Assembly: GCA_947179485.1 (NCBI GenBank)
Contig: OX359247.1
Span: 33,022,801-33,086,800, forward strand
DNA length: 64,000 bases
DNA from: Allacma fusca
Lineage: Eukaryota; Arthropoda; Collembola; Symphypleona; Sminthuridae
Direction of reading: 5' to 3'
How positions within the stretch are numbered: position 1 is the stretch's first letter; the number at the start of each line of letters is the position of its first letter. The position numbers and the translations under genes were made by a program. Positions 21,057 through 31,928 of the stretch are shown here, piece after piece. Under the pieces are notes generated by a model. The model was not told the DNA's origin and did no database searches. It was given only the letters and a program-made list of their open reading frames with translations.

Positions 21057-21608
21057 CTAAAGGACATCAATGATATACTGTAGGCTGTCTCTCTCGAAGG
21101 CATGTCTGTCAGGTTTCAAGGAAGTTTTCAGTTCTAACAATGTCGTAATTAACACAGGTATGTCCTTGAAAGGTTTTGCGGCTTGTTTGATATGAATCAG
21201 TTGTCCTGCTCCGTTCCGTGGCATACTTTGCAGGAATCTGAGTAGTGCACTGTTACTGCAAGGTAGACCCTTATTAAGTATTGAGTTTTTCCAATGTTGA
21301 TAGCACCAGTCGTGAGTTCCCCTGGTTTTCACATTCCTTAGGACATTCAATTCTGCTCTCCTTTTTCGTTTAATGTTTCTCCCATTGACGTCATCACTGC
21401 TCTTGCTATCATCAGCACTGTTTGCGCTGTCTGGGTTGCTGAAATGCCTTATTCTTACATTCGTGAGTTTGAGGGTTTCAGGAATTTTGGTTAAAGACGG
21501 ATAATTTTTGGGGTCAAGTTTAAGCGAACTGTTTTCAGATACTGCATTTGCATATGTGATCATCTTCTTAAATTCACACTTACTTCCGATATGCTCAAAG
21601 CTTCTCAT
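21057..21608 (-). CDS. LINE ORF1-like protein, 183 aa
   Basis: The ORF begins with ATG at 21608, with an in-frame stop immediately upstream on the minus strand. It ends 28 bases before ORF2, so position argues for ORF1. The sequence is basic in the middle (RNIKRKRRAELNVLRN), with a region GTHDWCYQHWKNSIL that I do not recognise. No CCHC knuckles and no clear coiled coil are visible, unlike many Tx1/L1 ORF1 proteins. It could be a short ORF1 or the remainder of a larger one after 5' truncation. Confidence 0.6.
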   Translation of the reverse strand: MRSFEHIGSKCEFKKMITYANAVSENSSLKLDPKNYPSLTKIPETLKLTNVRIRHFSNPDSANSADDSKSSDDVNGRNIKRKRRAELNVLRNVKTRGTHDWCYQHWKNSILNKGLPCSNSALLRFLQSMPRNGAGQLIHIKQAAKPFKDIPVLITTLLELKTSLKPDRHAFERDSLQYIIDVL

Positions 21609-22430
21609 TCATTCATAAATTCTGTGGAGTCCGCCCAGTGGCATCGTGCCCAGTGTTATATCGTAGATTTTACAAACATTAAATTGATGTCAACACAGAA
21701 GTAATAATATCTTTACACCCCTAGATTAGCTTACAACAGTGTGATTCGGCATACGTTTTGACTGCTTCGTGCAATCTGAACAATAAAATAAGCTACATGT
21801 CGTTTGTGTTTTCACCCTTGTGAACATGAGTTGCTGATGGCGCGTCGGAGGCTTGCTATCGATAAGTTTAGCTTGCAGAAGCGCAATATGGGGAGGTATG
21901 GCAATATGAGATCAAAAAAATCGGATATTTAAATTTTTTGTGAAACCCGATGTAAAAATTTGAATTTTTTTGGAATTTTTTTTTCACTCAATTATTGACA
22001 TTAAAAAATAATGGGCAATTTTTCTTTTTCATATGCTGTCGTCGTATATGTCTATGAATGCATCATAGGAGGTATGCATGTTTACACATGTTACTTAATT
22101 TTCGTCAACTTTCGAAAATCAAATTTTCTTATGAGATTTTACATTTAAAATATGTCTGACAGGGGAGACTTCATTAAAAATTTGAAATGAAGTCAAATAC
22201 ATTCGAGATCAGTTTTGTAAGGAAAATGCAAAATGACGGAATATCAAGCATGTTGGAAAAATCTGCATAAAGTTTTCTGCAATATTCAGATTTCAGCTTT
22301 GGTGTCAGTACGACCACTCTTTGGACCCTGGCTGTGGCGCGCAGGTCGTCTCTCCAACACACCAGTGCTGAGAGCCTTAGCCTATTAAAGGGACTAGAAT
22401 CTAGGCAGGCGTCCATGTTTGCAGAACTAC
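21609..22430. other. LINE 5' flank and unassigned sequence
   Basis: Possible LINE 5' untranslated region up to about 21900, then AT-rich sequence. A GC-richer patch at 22310-22420 is unlike its surroundings but shows no recognised motif. No supported gene. Confidence 0.35.
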
Positions 22431-22439
22431 AATAAGTTC

Positions 22440-22925
22440 TGATTTATCTTCTGGTTTAAAATTCCCCAGTGCTTGCATGTATTTTAAAATCTCGGTAGCC
22501 ATAGCAAATGCCTCCATATTTTGTTGAGCATTTTTCAATGGAGCTGGGATTAAATTCTCCAAATTGTTAAATTGATTGTCCCAAAATATCTAAAACAATT
22601 GATTTTTACTGTTCCGTGTTCATGTTCAGGTGAGAAGTCGAACTCAATGTCATAGGTTACGGTTGAATTGAGGAGCCTAATTAGCATCGACGATGAGTGT
22701 GCAACTTTTTGACCAGGTTGTTCACCAAGCATTTGTTTTGAAATAGAATCTTCGATCAAAACTGGACCATTCTGTAATAACTATGTACTTGGATATCTGG
22801 CGTAGGATTTAAGGAGTATACAGTGATGATCCATGACTTTGAAGCTTCAGATGCAGGAATAGTAACACTGAGAACCGCTGAATCATTCACAAATTGGAGT
22901 TTTGTTAGAAGATCCTGAACTAATC
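22440..22925 (-). pseudogene. TEP/A2M-like pseudogene fragment with internal deletions
   Basis: Reading the minus strand downward from 22925, three blocks match the gene at 8501-12886. The first includes ASKSWIITVYSLNPTPDIQ (about residues 770-795 of the intact protein). The second includes EDSISKQMLGEQPGQKV and RLLNSTVT (about 900-940). The third includes KNAQQNMEAFAMATEILKY, the degenerate thioester site. The segment between the first two blocks (about 100 residues) is missing and the frame changes between blocks. No domains outside this part are seen nearby. It shares the K-N-A replacement of the thioester Cys, so the loss predates the duplication. Confidence 0.85.
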
Positions 22926-23788
22926 ATGAAAATATAAGTTCATAAATAATGCATGTCACGTCAGCTAACGTCTCCATATCATTTTAGTATTACAAATAAT
23001 TTATTCTTTGCAGCACTATTCTCCCCACACACTGTATTGCGCTAATCATATTTATTCAATTTTAAAATTGTACGTATAGCTTAATTATCCCTTTGTTCAA
23101 TTTGGCTCGTAAAATGAGATGCTGTGGTAGAGAGTAAAATAAGCATTGCGTTTAATGAGAATACGGTCACATGATTTTACACCTTTAGAGAAACATCTCT
23201 TTAAAGAGGATTCTTACGGTAGGAGTGTACTATATACATACATAATCATTAATGAATCCCTGCTGCTTCTGCAAAACTCCAGGTTACAACGTGAAGGTTA
23301 CAATTGACATGCGTGAGTAGGACGCAAGGACGCTTTCAAAGTGTCCCAAAACATTAAACACCCTTTCACTTTTCCCACACTCAACTTTGACGGTATTAAC
23401 CAGTGCCTTGCAAGTCTCACTGTCAGTCTACGTGTTCGTGGGTAGGCAAGTGGTTGTTCCTGTTAAGAACTGTTTCAGTGCTACTGTCGAAACTTTCAAT
23501 TAACCCTGCTAAGAAACAGGACCCCTCTGAAGCTCTTGAAGACTGAAGTGACCAAGCAACAAATTGTAAGTTTTACTCGTTTTTCTATTAAATTTCCCCT
23601 GTTCAGTAAAACCGGAGGCCTTCGAGTAAAGTGGATATTTCGTGCTGTTAATTTATTTTTGAAACAGCGTTTAATACAAATATATACTTTTACTGAATAT
23701 TAAATATTTTTGGCTACCCGGCAAAAGTGTAGTATTAGTCAGCTTCAAATTCCTCCAATATGAGAATCAGTGGGTTAGAGTTTCATCC

Positions 23789-23995
23789 TTAGCGTAAATG
23801 TAATTTTTTCCCGTCGGTAACTATGATCGCATCTCTAAAATGCTGATCATCATCCCTGACTGGTAGCATATTAACTATTTGTACATACACTCGCATCAAA
23901 GGTAGTAAGCGCAAGGAAAGTATGAGGAATTCATGAGTTTTTTCTTTTACATTGGCTGAGGGTGACCGAAAATTGATGTGCATCCAGGTTATCAT
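23789..23995 (-). other. Possible conserved short ORF or exon, 68 aa, unknown
   Basis: The minus-strand reading frame contains LPVRDDDQHFRDAIIVTDGK and ends LHLR-stop. The copy B counterpart (about 27000-26870) keeps the stretch in frame with mostly conservative changes (D to E, R to K, V to I) and the same stop. I do not recognise the protein. It could be a remnant exon of a duplicated gene or chance conservation in a young duplication. The part upstream of the MRVYVQIVNM segment is not conserved as a frame. Confidence 0.25.
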
Positions 23996-25652
23996 GAGTG
24001 CGTATCAAAGTCAATATCTGGGAAGTAAATTTTCAAAACGTTTATTGTTTTGTGGAACCTTCGCTGGGTGACAAGGTCATTACCGGAGGGGTAGTGTGGT
24101 CCTGCAAAAAATGATTTACTCTTAATTTACGATAGTTGGCGTTTACTTAATTTGCAACACACAAAGCCGTAACGTTAGTTAAGTAAATTTTACAAGTACA
24201 TATATGTATATTCGCTTTTTTTCCAAAAACGAAGTATGTAGCACCGCAAAACATAATTCCTCCCCAAGCATATAGAAGTGCGCAGTGTTTTAAAAAAATT
24301 AGGTTCTCTTAGTTTGTAGCAAATTTTCTCCCAGATTTTAAGAATTTATTTCATCCAGTTAGCTTAAAAATTATGAATGCAGTTTCCAAGGACGGGGACC
24401 AAAGTCAAGCAAACATATATGAATTGTTTGTAGAGTTGCAATAAAAGTATCTAAATATTTTGTCTTTGCTTCAATCTTGCCTCACCTTGTAAACACCTGA
24501 GCCCCCCATTTTGATAAAAAAGATGATATTAAACTTAATGTCCATGGAGTGTGTGCCATTCTTGGTGTCCGAATTATTTTCGAGATTGTCTGAACGCTGA
24601 TGGAAAAACAATCCTTTTTAACATGTCTCACTTTTGCTCCCGAAGATGTATTTTCTCACCGTTACTGTTTGTTCTTACCAGTCATGTCCACAATTCTGAA
24701 CGTATGAAAGTTTCTGATAGCACTTTTAAAATCCAATTAAATTTCGAAAGAAGTGATGATCAAAGGCTGATTTTATAAAAAAATCGAAACTTTAAAAAAA
24801 TCTAAAACCGTAAATTCTACAAAAAATCTGATTTTTATCCCGTTTCTTGGACTCTGTATCCAGAGTTTTTATGCTACATGGTTAAAACAACTTTTCGAAA
24901 ACGTGGACGAGAATTTGCAACAAAAATGGTGAATTATGTTTTGTCGTTGTCCCTTCAATGGAATAGTGGTGAAAAAAATTTTGCAACACCCTGTACGTTA
25001 TGACATTTGGATTTATTTAGATTGCGCTTTTAATTAGACACATCGATTTACATATATTAATAATTATTACACTTATCTTGTACTTAAAATAGTAAATCCC
25101 ATATCAAAGAAACAAAGTTAATAAGTCCAAGGACGATGTGCATGAAATTACAGTTAAAGACCACCGCTTTTCAAAATATGTAGAACTGTCTTTTATGGCC
25201 TCAAATCACACTTACAGATTTCAAATCGGTTATTTTCACAATATAGTGTACCACCGATCCTTACTAACCCACATGCGTGGTGAAAAAAATATTGAAGTCC
25301 CCCATGATTTAGCAAATATTTGTCCTGATTAGCTTAAGATCTGTCAATCGATACAGCGGTCAAAGAATGGACGCAAAGTTAATATATTTTGGAAATTCAA
25401 ATTTTTAAAGTGGTACGTTGTTTGAATTTCTAACCAATTTTTAAATTTAGATCTGTTTTGATACTGTTGTGGAAATGTTTAGGGTTGCAGTAATTTCATA
25501 TTGGATTTTCAAGGAAATTAATATGTAACAACTTTGAGAATTGTAGGCATGGCCTCTAAAAAGAGTGTAAAATACGGGAAACGGATCTTGAGGATCAGTT
25601 TTGGTCTCCATATTTTTTTAAGGACGTCATAAATTTATATATATATATATAT

Positions 25653-25793
25653 TGTCCGTTATTTGTCCCTTATAAGCATTATCCCTTATAAGCATAGTTT
25701 TATACGTTTTTTAAATGGGAATCGGGACTACAATTCCCAATCCCTTCTATTGAAAAATTCCTTATAGGGGTCCCTTATAGCGAGAGTTGACTG
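25653..25793. mobile_element. Probable pogo/Tc1-like MITE remnant
   Basis: The right end reads, on the minus strand, CAGTCAACTCTCGCTATAAG next to a TA dinucleotide, close to the end of the element at 31929-32712. It lies within a segment of copy A where copy B has only short AT-rich sequence. The left end is degenerate and merges with a (TA)n run. Confidence 0.4.
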
Positions 25794-26587
25794 TATATAC
25801 AAATGTATATATAATTTTGAAACCATAATAAATTCCCAAAATTTCCGATGCGCATTGAGATTTCTATTCACTATAAGGACTATCGGTCGTTTTATGCTTA
25901 TTTTTTTCATTAAGACGAGTTGATTGCTCAATTGCAATTAGCAGACCATTTTCTAAAATGACCCTTATTATTTTGACCACATTGACAAATAAAAGTGAAG
26001 CAGATATGATTTTATTTGATCCTCAAAATTTAAAAATGATTTCAGTAAAACCCAACTTAGCAAATGGGGTTTTATACATATGTACGTGCAATTTTTGATT
26101 GGGCTTTTGTAATAACATACGTAAGCTACAGTATTTCATAGTTAAGTTAGCAAATAATGTATAAGTAGTTTAATCATCTCTCAAAATGAGATGCTGTGGT
26201 AGATAGTAAAATAATCTTTGCGATTAATGGGAATAAGTTCACAGGATTTTACCCCTTTAGAGAAATAGCTCTTAAAAGGGGACTCCTACAATTAGTATGG
26301 GAGTGCACTCTATACATACATATATCAATCCCTGCTGCTTCTGCAAAACTCCAGGTCACAATGTGAAGGTTACAGTTAGCATGCGTGAGTAGGACGCATG
26401 GACGCTTTCAAAGTGTCCCAAAACATTAAACACCCTTTCACTTTTTCATACTCAACCTTGACGGTAACCTGTGACTTATTGCAAGTCTCACAATCAGTTT
26501 ATGTGTTCGTGTGGAGGCAAGTGTACCTGCTAGTCGTTTTTGTTAAGAACTGTACTTCGGTGCTGCGTTCAAAACGTTCAGTTAACC

Positions 26588-26647
26588 ATGCCTATGAACT
26601 GGATCCCTCTGAAGCTGTTGAAGCCTGAAGTCACCAAGCAACTAATT
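26588..26647 (+). other. Candidate first coding exon with splice donor
   Basis: ATG at 26588 opens 20 codons (MPMNWIPLKLLKPEVTKQLI) ending precisely at GTAAGT, a strong 5' splice site. The upstream segment is conserved between copies A and B and could hold a promoter and 5' untranslated region. In copy A the ATG position is CTG while the rest of the exon and donor (23566) persist. I find no downstream exon, so this may be a relic. Confidence 0.25.
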
Positions 26648-27117
26648 GTAAGTTTTTATTCGTTTCTATTAAATTTCCCCTGTTCAGAAATCTGGAGATA
26701 AAGTGGATATTTCATGCTGTTAATTTATTTTTGAAACAGCGTTTAATGAAAATCTATACTTTTACTTGAATATTAAATATTTTGGCCCCCTACCAGCGTG
26801 GAGTACTAGTTAGCTTCAAATTCCTCCAATACAGTATGATGATCAGTTGTCCAGACTTCCATCCTTAGCGTAAATGCAATGTTTTCCCTTCGGTAACTAT
26901 GATCGCATCTTTAAAATGCTGAGCTTCATCCCTGACTGGAAGCATATTAATTATTTGTACATACACCCTCATAAAAGGAAGTAAGCGTCAGGAAATTATG
27001 AGGAATTCTACGCATATTAATATATAGCAACCCACATGAAGTTTATTTCGCAAAAGTGAAGTTAGAACTCACGAGTTTATTCGATTCACTTACATTGACC
27101 GAGTATGTCCAAAAATT

Positions 27118-28090
27118 CAGAGCTATGCAGTATTTTAAAATACAGTATTTTAAAAAACGTATTTTCAGATCATAAAGTATTTTCTATTTTGTATTTTAAA
27201 GTTAGCAAGCAGTGGGCAAGTATTTTGTATTTAGTATTTTAAGGGCCTGTAAGTACAATAGTATTTTGTATTTGCTTACTTTCAAGGGCCTGGAAAATGT
27301 ATTTCAAATAAAGTATTTGGCTCCAAATACTTTTCACCAGCATGATTAAAACTTTGACATTGTTTGTAGTTTGCATGATGCTCAATATCTGTAAGAACTC
27401 CATTTTAGCCATGCAATAACATACGTTGGAATGAATCATTTTTACTAGACACATCAAACATGTTCAGGGTCTCGATATTCAGCATTACATATCGTCACTG
27501 AATAGGCAAAATAGATTACGCTCGTATACTTTTGTACATTACATTTAGTCCAATTTGTCTCTTTAACAACAATATTTAAGATCCGCCGAAGACATTTAAT
27601 TTAATTTTCAGATACTAACTCGGATACTAAAAATATTATAATATTCTACATTACTTAATAAACAATCAAAATATCTGATTATAATTAGTAAATGTGACTA
27701 CAATTAATGTACTGACCAATTAACAAAAGTTGAATCATTTGTTACTACACAAGTCTTATATGCAGTCCTTGAAGTGATTAGTTATCTAATTATGTTTTAA
27801 AATGGTCCTTTTTAAACCTGCTTGATTCCCAGAAATTGAAAATAGTGAGCATTATTTGGGTATTTTAAGAAAAGTATTGTATTTAAAATACAGTATTTTG
27901 TATTTGAGTATTTTAAATTACCGACCATGTATTGTATTTTTATTTGTATTTTATTAATATAACTTGAGGTATTTTACTTTGTATTTTGTATATTTTACTT
28001 CAGGTATTTTATTTTGTATTTTGTATATTTTACTTCAGGTATTTTATTTTGTATTTTGTCAACTCAGACCAAGTATTTTGCATTGCTCTG
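27118..28090. mobile_element. Non-autonomous hAT-like element, AATACAGTATTTT family, copy 1
   Basis: An exact 8-bp target duplication CAAAAATT lies at 27110-27117 and 28091-28098. The termini are CAGAGCTATGCAGTATTTT and, reverse-complemented, CAGAGCAATGCAAAATACTT. Arrays of AGTATTTTGTATTT fill both subterminal regions. The pre-insertion site is preserved twice, near 23973 and near 53993. No transposase is encoded. Confidence 0.92.
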
Positions 28091-29754
28091 CAAAAATTGA
28101 TGTTCACTTGGTTATCGTGAGTCAAGTCGTTATCAATGTCGAAATCCAGGAAGTAAATTTTCAAAACGCTGTATTGTTTTGTGGAACCTTCTCTTGTCCT
28201 GCGAAATATTTATTGAATCAAATTGCATTTGAAATCATCATATATTATTCTGTTCATGATCAAGTTACGTTTACGCTTGTAGTTAAATACAAACATGATC
28301 TTTAAAATAATTCTTCCGCGAGTCCTTGCTAGCTCATTTTATTTGTTAATGAAACTTGCTTGAACCGTTGTGTTTAAAGGGAATAAATTCACATGTTTTT
28401 ACACCAACAAAGAAATGCTCTATTAAGGTATTCCTAATGGTGGAAATATACTCTATAGATGCATAAATATTAATCACTGCTGCTTCTGGCTTCTGGAAGA
28501 CTGAAACGTTCTAATGGGAATGTTGGCTCTTCAGGGAAATTTGTAGGTCACAACGTTGAGAATTTTAGACATGACCTCTAAAAAGAGTATAAAATACGGG
28601 AAACTGATCTTGAGGATCAGTTTTGGTCTTGATATTTTTGTATGGATGCCAAAAATTTATTTATTTATGTATATCTAGATTTTACGTCATAATAGGTTCA
28701 GACAAAATCCGCTGCAAACGTGCCGGTCGTTTTTGTGCTAATTTCATTCATAAATCATAAAGACGAGTAGATTGCTCAGTTGCAATTAGCAGATCATTTT
28801 CTAAAATTGTCTTCATTATTTTGGCCACATGGAAAAATAAAAGTGAAGGAACAGGATTTTCTATGCTCCTCAAAATCTCAAAATCCTCTCAGTAATTTAT
28901 ATATAATGTTCATATTTGTAGACGGAATTTTTGATTAAGCTTTTGTAATAGCATACGTAAGCTACATCATTTCATATACAATCTAGTGGATGCATCAATG
29001 CAAATTTTCTTTTTTGAATGTAAAGATCTTGCACGATAAAATGACAACATCATTCCTCTATTTCCGCATCTTGCTCACTTTCTCTCCTTAAGTTGAAATT
29101 CTCTCAAAGTTTCCTCCTTGTTTTACCAGTCCTACACACTGATTATTAAAAGGTGGAAGAATATTTCTTTAAAACGTGTTTCCTAAATAATTCATAAGCC
29201 ACTCCCTTTGTGTGCTAAATGGGAATGTAAATGATAATGGTCACCCTACCCTGAGTATGTTCAAAATACGTAGACTCTCGCTATAAATTGATTCCCTTGT
29301 TAGTTTCGTTACCTCCTACTAACAATTCAAAACTTCGTAAAATGTCCCAGGTATAAATCCTCTGTAGAATTTCCATTCTTCAGTTTGGAAACAATGAAAT
29401 TGATGTTAGACATGTATTTATTATTTGTGCATGTTTGTTTGTCATCATAATTGTTTTCATTGAACCTAAGTATATTAATCGTGGAAAACTATTTAAAACA
29501 TTATGATTACAGTGTATCTGTTACACGCAAATTGAGTTAAAAGACGAAAATAATTAGAAGAAAATGTTATTTTATATCGATTCAACACAATTACTTATTA
29601 TTTTCCGGCACAAATGGAAGAGTCCCAAGCCATTTGAAACATAGAACGTGTTCATCGAAACAATTCCTACAATATGAATCACAGTGACAAAGCATGGCAT
29701 ACAATTCACAGTTTTTCACCTAGTCTGTATGGCTTTGGTACAAACTACTTTCGG

Positions 29755-31890
29755 CATGGGAAACTATGATCATTCTATCAGGATATACCTCTAGTTTCTC
29801 AAACAATTTAAAGACGGTGAATTTAACTTGGTAAAAGATTGTGTTTCGAAATTATGCCAAGATGTGCGAATTACAGTTGTTGATACTTTACATTAGGAGT
29901 CTCGGAAACTTCTTAGCACGGGTAGGGATATCATTAGTAAAATTCCTCCTTGTCAATGTCCAATGTCATTTGCACATTATTATTTGCGAGACAGTAAATA
30001 TACTTTGTGACGACTACGTAGTTAGTGCCCCTCATGGGTACAGGTTTTACCCGGGTATTTGGGTACAGGTTCAGGTACAGATACGTATCAGGTACATGCT
30101 TTTTGTACCCATCCAATTCGGGTAAAGGTTCAGGTTCAATCATTAGATACCTGAAAATTCAGGTTCAGGTATGGGTGCAGGTTCAAAAACCAATCTTTTG
30201 GGTATAAACCCATCAGGTACAGGTACTCACTGGGTAAATACCTGAACCTGAATGTAAAATATCTGAACTTTCAGGTACTTCTCAGTCAATCATAATTTCC
30301 TAGTAAAGCCAGTAAAGGTGTTGTTGAGCTTTAAAAACTCATCCTAATTTTTGACCTTGAAACATGTTACATTAAAATTTATATGTATAACCTAAGCCGT
30401 GAAAACTAATTCCACCATATAGTAACACGTGGCTGGTTACCCAGCATTAGTTGGAATGACCACAGAATTTTTAGCAGTTCCTGAAACTGGAGTACAGAAA
30501 GAGTGAGCCTTCTCCGATGGCCCAGTTTTTCTGACGCATTAACGTTTATATAAGAGTGGAGATACGGTAGGAAATGTTTTTTCTACAAGCTTGACTGAAG
30601 TTAAAATCTGTGGAGTTTGAATCTAATAAATGTTTTCCATTGCGAAAGCAATTTCAGGTTGCAAAACAAACTCTTAACCCTTTAATTTCTCAGCATTATT
30701 GAACGTTTAGAAAATATTACACTGCATTTTTGTATTGTTGCGTTAAACTTATTCATATCGTAGATTTTGCTATCTGTTACCTTTTCAACCTTTATGCAAT
30801 CATTTATAACTACTGATAATTCCAGTGCTTACAATTAGTCATGCTTTCGAAGAATAAAAAATTATAAAAATTTAATGTGATAATTGAATTTATTAAGTCA
30901 AAATGTCTTGGTGGCAGGTATTTTAATTTTTTATTTCGTGTAATATCTTTGGAGATCATTTAAATTAGTGCAATCAAAAATACCCGGGTAGGTTCAGGTA
31001 CGTTTAAAATGTACCCGGGTACAGGTACTTTTTTGGGTACTTTTTGGGTACAGGTACTTTTCAGGTACAGGCACCTCTGATTTAGTTTGAGTACCGGTAC
31101 AGTTTCGGGAAAATTGAACCCAGGTATTCAGGTACAGGTACGGGTATAGGTTCAAAAATTCCATGTACCCATGATTCAGGTACAGGTACAGGTCCAGGTA
31201 CAACATTTTTGTACCCATGCGGAGCACTGTACGTAGTAAACTGGTTAGCACACTATATATTTCGAAACAAATTCTGTAATGAGTAAAGATTTTGTCCTTC
31301 AACTTTCAATAGGAATTGTGTTTGAAGCGGAGCAATTACACCGCCCTTGGAATTATTTTGTAGCTAGGATTTTACCTGGAGAAACGACTCCAGCTCAAAT
31401 AATGATTTTAGCTTCGCCTTTTCCAAAAAATCAATTCTGTTATCATAAATATAACGTTAATTCATTGAGTAAAGACTTTAAGGAAGATATTCACAAGGTA
31501 GGTCGAACTGATTCCAAAAGTATCTAGAGTTCAATCCATTCGTAACTTTTCCCATGTGCTCGACCGATGTGCCGTTTTTGTATAATACTTTCAACCACTG
31601 CGCTCAATGGGATTCGAAGATTTAAAATTGCTAAAATTACTTTTTACCAACCGTACTTCCACATGAAAACAATCATAATGTACAATGAACCAGTTGTAAT
31701 TCCTTCTTCATTTAAAACCCTTCACGAGCCATTTGGAAACTTTACGTAGGTTTTCTACATAACAACAGTTTGTGTAGCAATTCTGTTTTTTAAAATTGTA
31801 TTAAAACTGCAAACGGACGTTGCACTATTTGTCATTCCGACTTCTCTATGGGCAAGGGAGAGGGTCGTAATTCGTAATAACTGTAGAAGT
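29755..31890 (+). pseudogene. IR-like receptor pseudogene, copy 2 (split by a hAT-like element)
   Basis: The 5' part (29755-30014) matches the receptor N-terminus and the copy at 55.7 kb, in broken frames. After the element at 30023-31229 the receptor resumes at 31238 (LVSTLYISKQILdownstream region not open), then reads SKDFVLQLSIGIVFEAEQ and RPWNYFVARILPGETTPAQI (31279-31527). A later segment includes IIMYNEPVVIPSSFKTLHEP (to 31749), a stop in the TWxxY segment, and a TM1-like VCVAILFFKIVLKLQTDVAL. Similarity ends near 31880, just before a pogo-like element. Several frameshifts and stops make it non-functional. Confidence 0.8.
30023..31229. mobile_element. Non-autonomous hAT-like element, GGTACAGGTTCAGG family
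   Basis: An exact 8-bp duplication TACGTAGT lies at 30015-30022 and 31230-31237. The ends are TAGTGCCCCTCATGGGTAC and, reverse-complemented, CAGTGCTCCGCATGGGTAC. Both ends carry arrays of GGTACAGGTTCAGGTA in opposite orientation around an AT-rich centre. The related sequence at about 55935 shows the uninterrupted site. ORFs inside the arrays are repeat translations. Confidence 0.92.
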
Positions 31891-31928
31891 ATTGCAATGC
31901 TGAGTATGTATGTTTACGGGATTCTGTA

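Larger units (their letters stand above)
17290..21608 (-). mobile_element. L1/Tx1-type non-LTR retrotransposon (LINE), nearly intact
   Basis: Reading the minus strand: a small ORF1 (21608-21057), a 28-base gap, ORF2 with endonuclease and reverse transcriptase (21028-18011), then the C-terminal zinc-knuckle part in another frame (to 17500) and a short 3' region. Element ends are approximate; I did not find a long poly-A tail or a clear target duplication. The endonuclease, RT and CX2CX8HX3C C-terminal module order fits the L1/Tx1 group. The 3' end lies against the broken end of receptor copy 1, but receptor sequence does not resume beyond the 5' end, so the insertion was accompanied by deletion or rearrangement. 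Confidence 0.85.
23112..26180. repeat. Tandem segmental duplication, copy A
   Basis: It begins with AATGAGATGCTGTGGTAGAG, as does copy B at 26184. Shared landmarks include the CTGCTTCTGCAAAACTCCAG segment (about 23265), a splice-donor-bearing segment ending at 23566, and the region around 23790-24120. Also shared is a later block at 25500-26170 that matches 28550-28990. Sequence at about 24150-25450 is present only in this copy. A third partial copy lies at 53960-56075. Confidence 0.8.
26184..29000. repeat. Tandem segmental duplication, copy B (interrupted by a hAT-like element)
   Basis: It has the same order and orientation as copy A. The element at 27118-28090 splits it exactly at CAAAAATT; copy A (about 23970) and the 53.99-kb copy show the uninterrupted site. 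Continuation past 28.1 kb matches 54.0-55.9 kb, running into a receptor pseudogene in both places. Confidence 0.8.

Noticed and set aside
17255-21900. LINE inserted cleanly into receptor copy 1 with the receptor resuming beyond it
   Set aside because: No receptor sequence is found after the LINE 5' end, so a simple insertion is not supported.
29841-30207. ORFs with alternating valine/tyrosine/arginine runs
   Set aside because: They read through the GGTACAGGTTCAGG array and a receptor pseudogene; not genes.
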